NCBI GenBank assembly: GCA_963749535.1
Contig: CAVVNF010000019.1
Coordinates: 184,873-248,872, forward strand
DNA from: Chersky-299 sp963749535
GTDB taxonomy: Bacteria > Actinomycetota > Thermoleophilia > RBG-16-64-13
Reading direction: 5' to 3'
Length of the DNA: 64,000 nt
The first letter of the stretch is position 1. Every line of letters begins with the position of its first letter. The translations under genes were made by a program, and so were the position numbers. A model generated the notes under the pieces. It did not search any database. It saw only the letters and a list, made by a program, of their open reading frames with translations, and had not been told where the DNA came from. Positions 26,238-35,400 of the stretch are shown piece by piece.

Positions 26238-26582
26238 CTAGACGCGTTTCTCTTTGACGCGCGCCTTCTTGCCGAGCTTTCCGCGGAGGTAATAGAGCTT
26301 AGCGCGGGCGACATCACCCACAGCAGTGACCTCGATCTTATCGATCTTTGGGGAATGCAGGGGGAACGTACGCTCTACACCCACGCCGAATGACTGCTTG
26401 CGCACGGTGAACGTCTCGCGTGACCCAGCTCCTTGCTTGGCGATGCAGAACCCCTGGAAGACCTGGATGCGCTCCCGGGTCCCTTCAACCACTTTGAAGT
26501 GCACGCGCACGGTGTCGCCGGACTTGAATGCCGGAAGATCCGTGCGAAGTTGTTCTCGTTCAAATTCTTCGATAGCGCCCAT
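26238..26582 (-). CDS. rplS: 50S ribosomal protein L19
   Basis: Large-subunit protein at the 30S interface. 114 residues with FKSGDTVRVHFKVVEGTRER, GFCIAKQGAGSRETFTVRK and YYLRGKLGKKARVKEKR. Normal context is trmD-rplS-lepB-rnhB; here a full-length and a truncated lepB gene separate trmD from rplS. Confidence 0.96.
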   Translation of the reverse strand: MGAIEEFEREQLRTDLPAFKSGDTVRVHFKVVEGTRERIQVFQGFCIAKQGAGSRETFTVRKQSFGVGVERTFPLHSPKIDKIEVTAVGDVARAKLYYLRGKLGKKARVKEKRV

Positions 26583-26591
26583 GTCGATTCC

Positions 26592-26855
26592 CTAACCCCA
26601 GGTCATTTCAAGAGGCCATTTCCCAGCAAAGCCAGCAGACTTTAGAGCATACCGTCGCCGTTTACAACCCGGACCATGGTTGAGGGGCCGGTGGATGGTG
26701 AACAGCTTCATCACGAAGAACTGGACCACCATCGCGATCGCGAACGCGGCGACAACGGTCACGACGACCTCGAGCACGGTATGCAGCGGAGAGGAACGCC
26801 GTTTCTCGGGTTCGCCTACGACCATCCCACCAACCGGCAGGTCTTCCTGCTTCAT
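26592..26855 (-). pseudogene. Truncated third signal peptidase I copy (N-terminal remnant)
   Basis: An open frame of ~87 codons begins like the neighbouring lepB genes: a charged N-terminus, then a transmembrane helix VLEVVVTVVAAFAIAMVVQF followed by FVMKLFTI, closely matching the helix and K-P-F-T-I of the flanking copies. It then diverges (HRPLNHGPG...) where the catalytic SMEPT motif should be, and ends without any protease domain. It begins overlapping the end of the upstream lepB. Most likely a decayed tandem duplicate; a small membrane protein is a weaker alternative. Confidence 0.65.
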
Positions 26856-26863
26856 GGAACCGG

Positions 26864-27496
26864 CTAGAGTCCTCGCCAACGCCGGATCGGCCAGTAGACC
26901 ACGAAGGCTTTACCCAAGATCAGCTTGGTACTCACCGGGCCGAAGACCCGGCTGTCGGCGCTGTCGTTCCTGTTGTCGCCCATCACGAAGACGTAGCCCG
27001 CGGGGATGGTCGTCAACGGGAAGACGCCATCGATGGTCTGATCCTTGAGTTGCGGCTCCACCTGTCGCTGCCCGTTGAGATAGAGCGCACCGTCCTTCAC
27101 CTCGACCGTGTCTCCTCCCACCGCCACGATCCGTTTGATGAGATTTTCATGCTCGATCGGCGAACGGAACACCACCACGTCCCCGCGCTTTGGATCGCGG
27201 AAATGGTAGGTGAGTCTGCTGACTAGGACCCTGTCGCCCACCATGAGCGTCGGCTCCATCGAGACGGAGGGGATGGTAAACGGCTTCACTAGAAATAGCT
27301 GGACGAGCATGGCGATGGCGAAGGCAGCGGCCACGATAATGACGATCTCGACGACCGTCCCCAGCACACTGCGCGGTTTTCCCGGAGAGCGCTTGGCGGG
27401 AACCTCCGACGGGCTGGACGGAATTGCTGCCGCACGCTCGTCCTCGGGGAGGGAAGAGGTCCCTTCGGGAGGAACGGTCTGCCGATCTTCACTCAT
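26864..27496 (-). CDS. lepB: Signal peptidase I, copy downstream of trmD
   Basis: Second complete signal peptidase I. Start at the ATG of MSEDRQTVPPEG (20 bp after trmD); longer in-frame sequence upstream overlaps trmD and is ignored. Transmembrane helix at ~43-68, catalytic Ser in PSVSMEPTLMVGDRV, Lys in LIKRIVAVGGD, C-terminal GDNRNDSADSRVFGPV. 210 residues. Two intact paralogues plus a remnant bracket rplS. Confidence 0.93.
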   Translation of the reverse strand: MSEDRQTVPPEGTSSLPEDERAAAIPSSPSEVPAKRSPGKPRSVLGTVVEIVIIVAAAFAIAMLVQLFLVKPFTIPSVSMEPTLMVGDRVLVSRLTYHFRDPKRGDVVVFRSPIEHENLIKRIVAVGGDTVEVKDGALYLNGQRQVEPQLKDQTIDGVFPLTTIPAGYVFVMGDNRNDSADSRVFGPVSTKLILGKAFVVYWPIRRWRGL

Positions 27497-27515
27497 GAAT
27501 TGGCCTCCGCCGCAG

Positions 27516-28244
27516 CTAGGTGTGGACTCCCTCGTTCGCGCCGCAGGTATCTCCGGTTTTGGTCGCCCATGGCGATGGACGGGCGTGGGCTCTCCTCCAG
27601 CGTGCGATGGCCCCGTGGTCACCGCTCGCGAGCACGGCAGGAACCTCGACCCCCCCGTATTCCCTCGGCCTCGTATACTGGGGGTACTCCACTCTCCCCT
27701 CCAGCCCCTCGCTGAAGGATTCCTCCCACACACTGTCCGCGTTGCCCAGCGAACCGGGAAGATGGCGTATCACCGCTTCCATCACAGCGAGCGCAGCGAC
27801 CTCACCGCCGGCCAACACGTAGGGGCCTATGGACAGGGAGCCGGTGGCCAGCAACTCCTCCACTCTGGCGTCGAAGCCCTCGAAGCGCCCGCACAAGAGA
27901 ACGAGGTCACGCTCGCTGGCCGCAAGCTCAAGGCAAGAAGAATGCCCGAAGGGTCTCCCCCCCGCGGACAGGACGAAAACGTCTCGCGTCTCTCGGATGT
28001 CACCGGCCGGCTCGCCGAACACCTGGGCCATCGCCTCGGCGACGATGTCGACCCGAGTGACCATCCCCGGGCCGCCGCCGTACGGCGTGTCGTCCACCTC
28101 GTGATGAGGAAGGGTACTGAAATCACGGATATTGTGGACCCGGATGTCCACAGCTTGCGCGTCTCGAGCGGTCGAGACAGGATGTTGCTCCAAGAACCAT
28201 GGGAACGCTTCGGGGACCAACGTGAAGACGTCGATGCGCTTCAT
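27516..28244 (-). CDS. trmD: tRNA (guanine(37)-N1)-methyltransferase
   Basis: Knotted SPOUT methyltransferase modifying G37 of tRNAs to prevent frameshifting. 242 residues. MKRIDVFTLVPEAF start overlapping the rimM stop as ATGA; PYGGGPGMV near 52, LLCGRFEGFDARVEELL near 113, and YVLAGGEVAALAVMEA near 142 form the SAM-binding trefoil knot. Conserved rpsP-khpA-rimM-trmD order. Confidence 0.95.
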   Translation of the reverse strand: MKRIDVFTLVPEAFPWFLEQHPVSTARDAQAVDIRVHNIRDFSTLPHHEVDDTPYGGGPGMVTRVDIVAEAMAQVFGEPAGDIRETRDVFVLSAGGRPFGHSSCLELAASERDLVLLCGRFEGFDARVEELLATGSLSIGPYVLAGGEVAALAVMEAVIRHLPGSLGNADSVWEESFSEGLEGRVEYPQYTRPREYGGVEVPAVLASGDHGAIARWRRAHARPSPWATKTGDTCGANEGVHT

Positions 28245-28825
28245 CCGTCGGCGATCTCCTCAGCCTCGGAGAGGTACCGGGCCACGATCTCCAGCCAGCC
28301 CGATGCCAGGTCCACTGCCGGCACGGCCGCGTCGACGAACGGGACAAGCACTTCGCGACCCTCGGCAGATCCAGACTCGGGAGCATCGCGCAACGTGACC
28401 ACGAGCAGCGCATGGGCGGGCGATTCCACAACATCGGAGACGGAGCCCACCTCCGCACCGTCCGGTGTCCGGACCTTCAAGCCGATCAGATCGAAGGGAT
28501 AGAACTCGCCGGGCTCGAGTTCCGGCAGTTGGCTCCCCTCCACCTCCAACACGTACCCCCGTAGGGCCTCGGCCGCTTCCCGGCTACTGACTTGCTCGAA
28601 CGCCACGATGGGGAAATCATCGGTGCCTCGGACGGACTCCACGGTCAGCGCCATGCGCTCCCCCGAGCGAGGCCGAGCCATCCCCAACCTTTGGGGACGG
28701 CCGAACATAACGGATCCCTCCGAAAAACGCTCCGGGTTGTCGGAAACGGAGACGACCCGGACTTCACCTTGCACCCCGTGCGCCCGGGATATTCGTCCTA
28801 TCTCGATCCAATCCGGGCGTGGCAT
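28241..28825 (-). CDS. rimM: Ribosome maturation factor RimM
   Basis: Binds S19 and assists 16S processing of the 30S head. 194 residues: N-terminal RimM domain (IEIGRISRAHGVQGEVRV) and C-terminal PRC-barrel (EFYPFDLIGLKVRTPDG...VLVPFVDAAVPAVDLASG). 3 bp after khpA and overlapping trmD by 4 bp. Confidence 0.94.
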   Translation of the reverse strand: MPRPDWIEIGRISRAHGVQGEVRVVSVSDNPERFSEGSVMFGRPQRLGMARPRSGERMALTVESVRGTDDFPIVAFEQVSSREAAEALRGYVLEVEGSQLPELEPGEFYPFDLIGLKVRTPDGAEVGSVSDVVESPAHALLVVTLRDAPESGSAEGREVLVPFVDAAVPAVDLASGWLEIVARYLSEAEEIADG

Positions 28826-28828
28826 GCG

Positions 28829-29059
28829 TCAGTCGAGTATCTCGACGGTGGCTTGCTTGCCGTCCTTGACGGCGCTCGCCTTGACGACGGTCCGCAAAGC
28901 CCGGGCGATGCGCCCCTGCTTGCCTATAACCTTGCCCACGTCTTCTTTGGCTACGCTCAGCCTGAGCAGCACCCCATTGTCCGTCTCAGTCTCCTCCACG
29001 CGCACCTGATCCGGGTGGTCGACAAGCGACTTCGCGAGAAACTCAAGGAGCTCTTTCAA
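28829..29059 (-). CDS. khpA: KH-domain RNA-binding protein KhpA
   Basis: 76-residue single KH domain protein; the GKVIGKQGRIARALR loop is the RNA-contacting GxxG motif. In other Gram-positives KhpA pairs with KhpB/Jag and influences cell-size and division genes. It directly abuts rpsP (no intergenic base) and precedes rimM by 3 bp. Confidence 0.93.
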   Translation of the reverse strand: MKELLEFLAKSLVDHPDQVRVEETETDNGVLLRLSVAKEDVGKVIGKQGRIARALRTVVKASAVKDGKQATVEILD

Positions 29060-29302
29060 CTAGACGATGCCTTTCAGACTAAGTAGTTTGCGCACCGTGT
29101 CGGAGGGCTGAGCGCCACATTCCAGCCATTTCTTGGCTTTGTCGGCATCTACCTCGATCACGGACGGATCGTTCTGCGGGTTGTAATACCCGATGGTCTC
29201 GATGAACCTCCCGTCACGAGCCCGACGGGAATCCGCTACCACGATGCGGTATGTTGGGCGTTTCTTGCTGCCACGCCTGGCCAATCTGATCGCTGTTGCC
29301 AT
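29060..29302 (-). CDS. rpsP: 30S ribosomal protein S16
   Basis: 80 residues; IRLARRGSKKRPTYRIVVAD, FIETIGYYNPQ and AKKWLECGAQPSDTV are diagnostic. Preceded by a strong GGAGGAGGTGA ribosome-binding site, 17 bp after ffh. Confidence 0.96.
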   Translation of the reverse strand: MATAIRLARRGSKKRPTYRIVVADSRRARDGRFIETIGYYNPQNDPSVIEVDADKAKKWLECGAQPSDTVRKLLSLKGIV

Positions 29303-29319
29303 ACGTCACCTCCTCCCGT

Positions 29320-30654
29320 TTAACTCTTGTTCCCGAACATCTGGAACGGGTTTTTGGGCATCCGGCCGGAACCCAGTTGCTTCATCATCTTCTGCACCTG
29401 CTTGAACTGCGTAAGCAGTTGGTTGACCGTCTGGATGTCGGTTCCAGAGCCGGCCGCGATGCGCCGGCGCCGGCTGCCGTTGATGATATCCGGATGGCGG
29501 CGCTCATCCGCCGTCATGCCGTGGATCACCGCTTGGATCCGGTCGAAAGCCTTGTCGTCTACCTCCAGCCCCTTCAGCTTGCCGGGCGAGATGCCGGGGA
29601 TCATTCCTAATACGCTCGAGATGGAGCCCATACGCCGCACCTGCTGGATCTGATCCAAGAAGTCGTCGAACGTGAACTGGCTCTTGCGTAGGCGTTGCTC
29701 CAGTTCGCGCGCCTTCTTCTCATCGATGTTCTTCTCCGCTTGCTCGATGAGCGACAGCACGTCTCCCATGCCTAGGATACGCGATGCGACGCGGTCCGGA
29801 TGGAAATAGTCGAAGCTATCCAGTTTTTCGCCGCTGCTCGCGAACTTGATCGGCTTCCCCGTTACCGCCCGAACGGAGAGCGCGGCGCCGCCCCGAGCGT
29901 CGCCATCCAGCTTGGTCAGGATCACACCGTCGAACTGGACCTGCTCCTGAAACTGCTGCGCGACGTTCACGGCGTCCTGCCCGGTCATCGAATCCAGCAC
30001 GAGCAGGATATTGTGGGGCTTCACGGTGCTGCGGATGCGCACCAGTTCGTGCATGAGCGTCTCATCGATATGCAGGCGACCCGCCGTGTCGACGATGAGA
30101 ACGTCCCTGCCTTTTGATCGGGCCCATTCCACGCCGTGCTTTGCGATGTCCACTGGATCGGCGCTGGTGCCCTCGTCGTAGACCGGCACGCCCAATTGCT
30201 GCCCCAGCAGCTTCAATTGCTCGACCGCGGCCGGGCGATACACGTCGCCCGCCACCATGGCGGGACTCTTGCCTTGCGCCAGCAGGAAGTTCGCCAGCTT
30301 GCCACAGGCGGTGGTCTTGCCGGAGCCTTGCAGGCCCACCATCATGATCACCGTTGGTGGGTGCGGCGAAAAGGTGAGCTTGGTAGCGGCCGAGCCCATG
30401 AGCGCGGTCAGCTCCTCATTCACTATCTTTATGAATTGCTGCGCAGGCGTGAGGCTTTCGAGCACCTCAGCACCGAGGGCGCGCTCCTTGACCTTGTCGA
30501 CGAACTGCTTGACCACCTTGTAGTTCACATCGGCTTCGAGCAGTGCCAATCGGATCTCTCGGGCGGCGCGCTCCACGTCCTTCTCCGTGAGCTTGCCGTG
30601 CCCTTTGAGACCATCCAGTGCGCTTTGCAGCTTATCCGAGAGAGAGTCGAACAT
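29320..30654 (-). CDS. ffh: Signal recognition particle protein Ffh
   Basis: SRP54 GTPase targeting nascent membrane proteins. N domain (MFDSLSDKLQSALDGLKGHG), G domain with GLQGSGKTTACGKLA near 107, DTAGRLHIDE near 190 and TKLDGDARGGAALS near 248, and a methionine-bearing M domain to the end (QVQKMMKQLGSGRMPKNPF). 444 residues. Start ATG with AAGGTG ribosome-binding site. First gene of ffh-rpsP-khpA-rimM-trmD. Confidence 0.96.
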   Translation of the reverse strand: MFDSLSDKLQSALDGLKGHGKLTEKDVERAAREIRLALLEADVNYKVVKQFVDKVKERALGAEVLESLTPAQQFIKIVNEELTALMGSAATKLTFSPHPPTVIMMVGLQGSGKTTACGKLANFLLAQGKSPAMVAGDVYRPAAVEQLKLLGQQLGVPVYDEGTSADPVDIAKHGVEWARSKGRDVLIVDTAGRLHIDETLMHELVRIRSTVKPHNILLVLDSMTGQDAVNVAQQFQEQVQFDGVILTKLDGDARGGAALSVRAVTGKPIKFASSGEKLDSFDYFHPDRVASRILGMGDVLSLIEQAEKNIDEKKARELEQRLRKSQFTFDDFLDQIQQVRRMGSISSVLGMIPGISPGKLKGLEVDDKAFDRIQAVIHGMTADERRHPDIINGSRRRRIAAGSGTDIQTVNQLLTQFKQVQKMMKQLGSGRMPKNPFQMFGNKS

Positions 30655-30797
30655 CTGTCACCTTATGTCTGCGACGTCGCCCGCCCAGCAACCAGCCTTC
30701 GCGCCCCTTTTAGCCGCGAGGCAGGGAGTTTACTAGGCTCCAGTAGCGCCGTCAAACAGGCTCGTACGCCTTGGCCGACGTGGGTTAGACTTCCCGC

Positions 30798-31369
30798 ATG
30801 TCAGGCCTATCCAACAAACGCACGAGGCTGGCGGTCGCGTGTGACCGGCGCATGACGGGTAGCTTAGTGTACTCGAATCTGACCATCCGGACCGCCGCAG
30901 ACTCGGGGCTGACTCCTGAGACCGCGGCCCGGTGCCTGGCATCCCTCTATTTCTCGGAGCTTCCGTGCTCATCTGCAGGCCTCTTCGCGGCCGGGACTCG
31001 TCGGGACAGCCGCGGGGAACACCTCGCGCTCTACTTCCGGCTCGCTCCCTTCCTGCCTTTCGTCATTCTCGGCAGTCCCGGTGAGGAGTGGGCTCCCCCC
31101 AAGCGTCGGTGAGCTACTCGATAACTGCCGGCATGCTCGCAAGCCGCCCACCGGCCGGCGCTCTTGTTTTCGCCGCCGTCAATCGGGACGATGGGAGTCT
31201 CGTTCTCGCGGTGCGGGTGGACGGCTATGCCTCGCGCCTGGCCGGGGATTGCGCCGCGCTGTGGCGCCGCGCGCTCTATAGCGGGACGCAGTGGTTCGTC
31301 CACCGCATGCTTGTTTCCCGCTTTCTCAAGGTCGCAGCCCGGCGAATGTCCTCCCCAGGACAGGCTTGA
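30798..31369 (+). CDS. Unknown protein in two overlapping frames (probable single gene with a frame break)
   Basis: Not recognised. The first frame gives 104 residues from an ATG (MSGLSNKRTRLAVACDRRMTG) and ends LGSPGEEWAPPKRR. A second frame from ~31,088 continues with composition like a folded protein (VSYSITAGMLASRPPAGALV; GSLVLAVRVDGYASRLAG; ALYSGTQWFVHRMLVSRF). Joining them near 31,085 gives about 190 residues. The break needs one missing base or two extra, unlike the single insertions elsewhere. It lies between ffh and ftsY but on the opposite strand. Could also be two small overlapping genes. No domain assigned. Confidence 0.5.
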
Positions 31370-31418
31370 CGGAGCGCCCGCTGGGACCGCGGGCCGCGGA
31401 GGACCGCCGGCCTATCCC

Positions 31419-32423
31419 TCAGCCTTTGATGAGCGAATCGTCGAAAAGCACAGCCGCGAAAGCGTCGGCATCGAACGGCTGCAGGCTCTCCAGCTTCTCG
31501 CCAGTACCGATGAGCTTGATGGGCAAGTCGAGCTCGTGGGACACGGCCAGCGCGATGCCGCCCTTGGCGGTGCCGTCCATCTTCGTCAGCACGACGCCTG
31601 TGAGATCCACCGCCTCCTTGAACATGCGGGCCTGGATAAGGCCGTTCTGCCCGGTTGTGGCATCGATCGTAAGCAGCGTCTCGTGAGGCGCGTCGGGGAT
31701 GCGCTTCTTGATGACCCTGGCGATCTTCTCCAGTTCCTTCATCAGGTTCACCTGGGTGTGCAGCCGACCCGCGGTATCCACGATCACCACGTCGGCCCCG
31801 CGCGCCTGAGCTGCCGCCAGTCCATCGTAGACCACCGCTCCGGGGTCTCCCCCGCGTTCATGGCGCACTACTTCACACCCGACCCGGTTACCCCACTCCA
31901 CCAACTGCTCCACGGCGGCGGCACGAAAGGTGTCCCCGGCCACGAGAAGAGGTTCCTTGCCCAGTTGTTTGAGATGCCAGGCGATCTTTCCGATCGTGGT
32001 CGTCTTGCCTGTGCCGTTCACTCCGACGACGAGGATCACCGACGGGGAACGCGACACGTCGATGCGAGCATCCGCCTGACAAAAATGGTTGGCGGTCACT
32101 TCTCTCAGCTTGGCGAGCAGATCGTGGGAGTCCTTGATGCTCCCCTCGTCTGCGGCCCGCTCCAGGATCTCCACGATCGACACGGTGGTCTCCACGCCGA
32201 CGTCGGCGTATATGAGGGCCTCTTCGATGTGCTCCCACAGGTCTTCATCGAAGCGGTCGAAAAGCACCGAGGCAAACTGCTGCTGCAAAGCCTTGCGGCT
32301 CTTGGCGAGACCGTGACGCAGCTGGCTGAGCCACCCCTTTCGTGACTCCTGCACATCTTCGGACGGGGTCACCTCGGCTGCTTCGTCCACCCCCATGAAC
32401 ACTTCTGACCAGTCGTACGTCAA
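31419..32423 (-). CDS. ftsY: Signal recognition particle receptor FtsY
   Basis: SRP receptor GTPase at the membrane. TTG start preceded by GAGGG. A short acidic N-terminus (no long A domain), N domain from ~30, G domain with GVNGTGKTTTIGKIA near 133, DTAGRLHTQVNL near 215 and TKMDGTAKGGIAL near 279. 334 residues. Downstream of smc, the usual smc-ftsY pairing. Confidence 0.95.
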   Translation of the reverse strand: MTYDWSEVFMGVDEAAEVTPSEDVQESRKGWLSQLRHGLAKSRKALQQQFASVLFDRFDEDLWEHIEEALIYADVGVETTVSIVEILERAADEGSIKDSHDLLAKLREVTANHFCQADARIDVSRSPSVILVVGVNGTGKTTTIGKIAWHLKQLGKEPLLVAGDTFRAAAVEQLVEWGNRVGCEVVRHERGGDPGAVVYDGLAAAQARGADVVIVDTAGRLHTQVNLMKELEKIARVIKKRIPDAPHETLLTIDATTGQNGLIQARMFKEAVDLTGVVLTKMDGTAKGGIALAVSHELDLPIKLIGTGEKLESLQPFDADAFAAVLFDDSLIKG

Positions 32424-32458
32424 GCCCTCAACCTCCCGTCGACAGCGGTCGCCCGCAT

Positions 32459-35400
32459 CTAGGCCCCTTGCGCCATTGCGCCCCGGTCGTCGGCTTCGAC
32501 CGCCTCTTTGGGCCCGCGAGCGAGCTGACGCGCGGCGGCCGGAGAGGTTACCGGTGCACCATTGTTCGAACGGAATCTGCGCGAAAGCATGCGAGATGTG
32601 CCGTCGCCTTCCAGCGCCACGCCGTAAAGGGTGTCTGCTACCTCCATAGTCTGGCGCTGATGGGTGATGATGATGAACTGGGTCCGATCGCTGTACTCAC
32701 GAATCAATGCTAGGAAGCGCCGGATATTCAGGTCATCGAGCGAAGCTTCGACCTCGTCCAGGATGTAGAAAGGACACGGGCGGGCGAGGAACAACGAGAA
32801 CAAGAAGGCGATGGCGGTCATTGCCTTCTCGCCGCCGGAAAGCAGACTCATCGTCCGAGGGGCCTTGTTCGGTAGCCTCACCTCGAGCGCGACTCCCCTG
32901 GTGTCTTCGCCACTCGTCGCCGAACCCTCGAGGTCCGGACCGTCATCCTCTCTCTCTACGGGCTGGGTGAGCTTGAGAGTACCTTTGGCTCCAGGGAACA
33001 CCGTGGCGACAACAGCGGCGAAATGCTGCCTGGTGGCGTCGAATATCTCGGCAAACGAGCTGTTGATGTGCTCGTCCAGCTCGTCGACGATCTCGCGCAA
33101 CCGGGCCATCGAGGCCTCTAGATCGCTTCGCTGCTCCGCGAGAAACCCGGCTCTTTCCTCAGCTTCCCTGCATTCTTGCTCTGCCAACGGGTTGACAGGG
33201 CCGACACGTTCGCGCCGCTTCTCCGCCCTCTCGATCGCCGCCAACACAGCTTCGCGGTCTTCGCCGGCGACGTCCTCCGGTCCGACGGAGCGCGGTGACA
33301 GATGGCGCTGACGCAGTCCGGTCAACTCCTCGTCGAGTAAAGCGCGCCGGTCAGTCCGCCGTACCTGCTCCACCTGGACCTCGGCGATGGTGGCCGCCAG
33401 CTCGTCGTGCTCGCGCTGCAACTCGGCTTCTGCTCCTCCCCAGCCGCGCATGACCCGCGCTGCCTGTTCCGATCGGAAGCGCACGTCGTCCACTTGTGCT
33501 TCCATCGAGCCGGCCACGCGGCGGAGACGTTCCGCCAAGGAATCCACAGTCTCCTGCAGCGCCGTAAGCACTGGTATGTAACAAGACAAAGCGTCCACAC
33601 GCCGCGTACAGCGCGCGAGTTCCTTCTGCGCACTCTGTTGCTGAGCGCGCGCCCGCTCCTGTTCCTGCTGATGTGCGCGCCATCTTTCCCGGAGCCTGAC
33701 CTCCAGAACAGCGGCTTGGCTCCTCTTTTCCTCCAATCGGCCCACGCGCCGCCTGAGAGACTCGAGCCGTGCCTGCACCGTCCGGAGAGCCTCCCTCGCG
33801 TCCTCGAGCTCGGTTTCTCGGGCGATGATAGCCTTCTCCAAATCGGCGGAGTCGGACTCCATCCGGGCAGCCAGCTCTGCCTCCTTGAGGTCCCTCGCCG
33901 CCAACTCCTGCAGCTGCGCTTCGGCCTCCTCCACCCGTCTGACGTGAAGGTCGGCCTCGTTTCCCTCGGAAAACGCCCGGCGCTGTGATTCACGGAGGCG
34001 CCCTTCCGCTTCGCGCAAGGTGCTCTCGGCCTCCGCGACCTCACCGGCGGCCGCCTGCTTCGCGGCACGGGCAGCCTCAAGAGCAGCTACGATCCCGCCT
34101 CGCGCATCGACGACCTCTTGCAGCTCCCTGCGGGCGCTGAGGAGCGCTTCAGCCCCGGCTTCGCTCCTCCGCGCGGCGTGCATACCCATCTGCAACACCT
34201 CGCCGCCGCGCGTCACAAAACACCACGGCTCCCCGTTAACGGCCGCGCTCGCATTTCCCGGCAGTCCGCCTATTTCGTCGATGACCGCCACGCACGGCGC
34301 AAGTCTCTTCAGGACCGCTATCACTGCCTCCGGACCCGTGACGAACTCCCATAGGTTCCGCGCACCAACCGGCGCGGCCAGGGCCTCGGTGCGCGTAGTG
34401 GGAGCGCCACCTGCCCATATCACCTCGAGGAGACCGTCGCCCTGCAGCACCGCCACCGGGTCTGCCGGGCCCGCGACGACAACGGCATGCACGATGGGGC
34501 CAAGAGCAGCGGCCAGAGCCCTCTCGTAGCCAGGCTCGACGGTAAGCAGGTCGGTTAGCACCTGTGCGCCGCCGACAGCCTTCAGAAGAGAGCGCGCGCC
34601 TCCAGGTAATCCTTCCTTGCGCTCAAGCACCTGTTCAAGCACGGTCTTGCGAGACTCGATGCCCGCGAGGGCCTCACCCAGCCGCGCCTCGTCATGCGAG
34701 GCCGTTTCCACCCTGGCGCGCCTTTCTTCCAGCGATGCGTGAGCCTGATCGACTGCCGCCGCCGCGCTCTTGACCAAAGCCGCGCTCTCCTCGCGTCTGC
34801 CCTCTAGCTCGCGCGCCTTCTCCGCCAGTTCGCCAAGCCGCGCTTGCGCAGCGACCTTCAGTGTGTCTACCTCGCGCCTGACCCTAGCTCTGTCCGCCAG
34901 CTCGCGACGCAGATAATCGCGCTCTTGGATCCCCCGGGTCCGAGCGGCTTCCAATTCGAAAGCAGCATCCTTATGGTCGTCTTCCTCCTTCTGCACCGCC
35001 CGAAAGAGCGGCAGCATCTCCTCCGTCTCCGCCCTGAGGGCTTGGGCCACCCCGCTCACCCAGCTGAGTCGCGTCTCGCCTCCGTTGCCAGGGCCCGCTT
35101 CTTCCAGACGCAAGCGAGCAGCAGCCGCTTCACTTTCGGCCAATTCTCTGCGCCGCCCGGCCCTGTCCAGCTCCCCCTCGATCCGAGCCACTCGCTGGCG
35201 TAAGGACACCGCCCGGCTTTCAAGGCGCTCCACCTCCGAGCGCGCCCGAAGGTACACTGCGCCCAACTCCTCGCGCTCACGTAAGGCCTCCGTGAAATGC
35301 TCTTCCTCAGCCGCTCTTCGCTCACGGAGATCAGCCAGCCTATTGCCGACGTCTGCTAGCCGTGACCGTAGGCCGGCCAGCGACTCTTCCTTCTCCTGGC

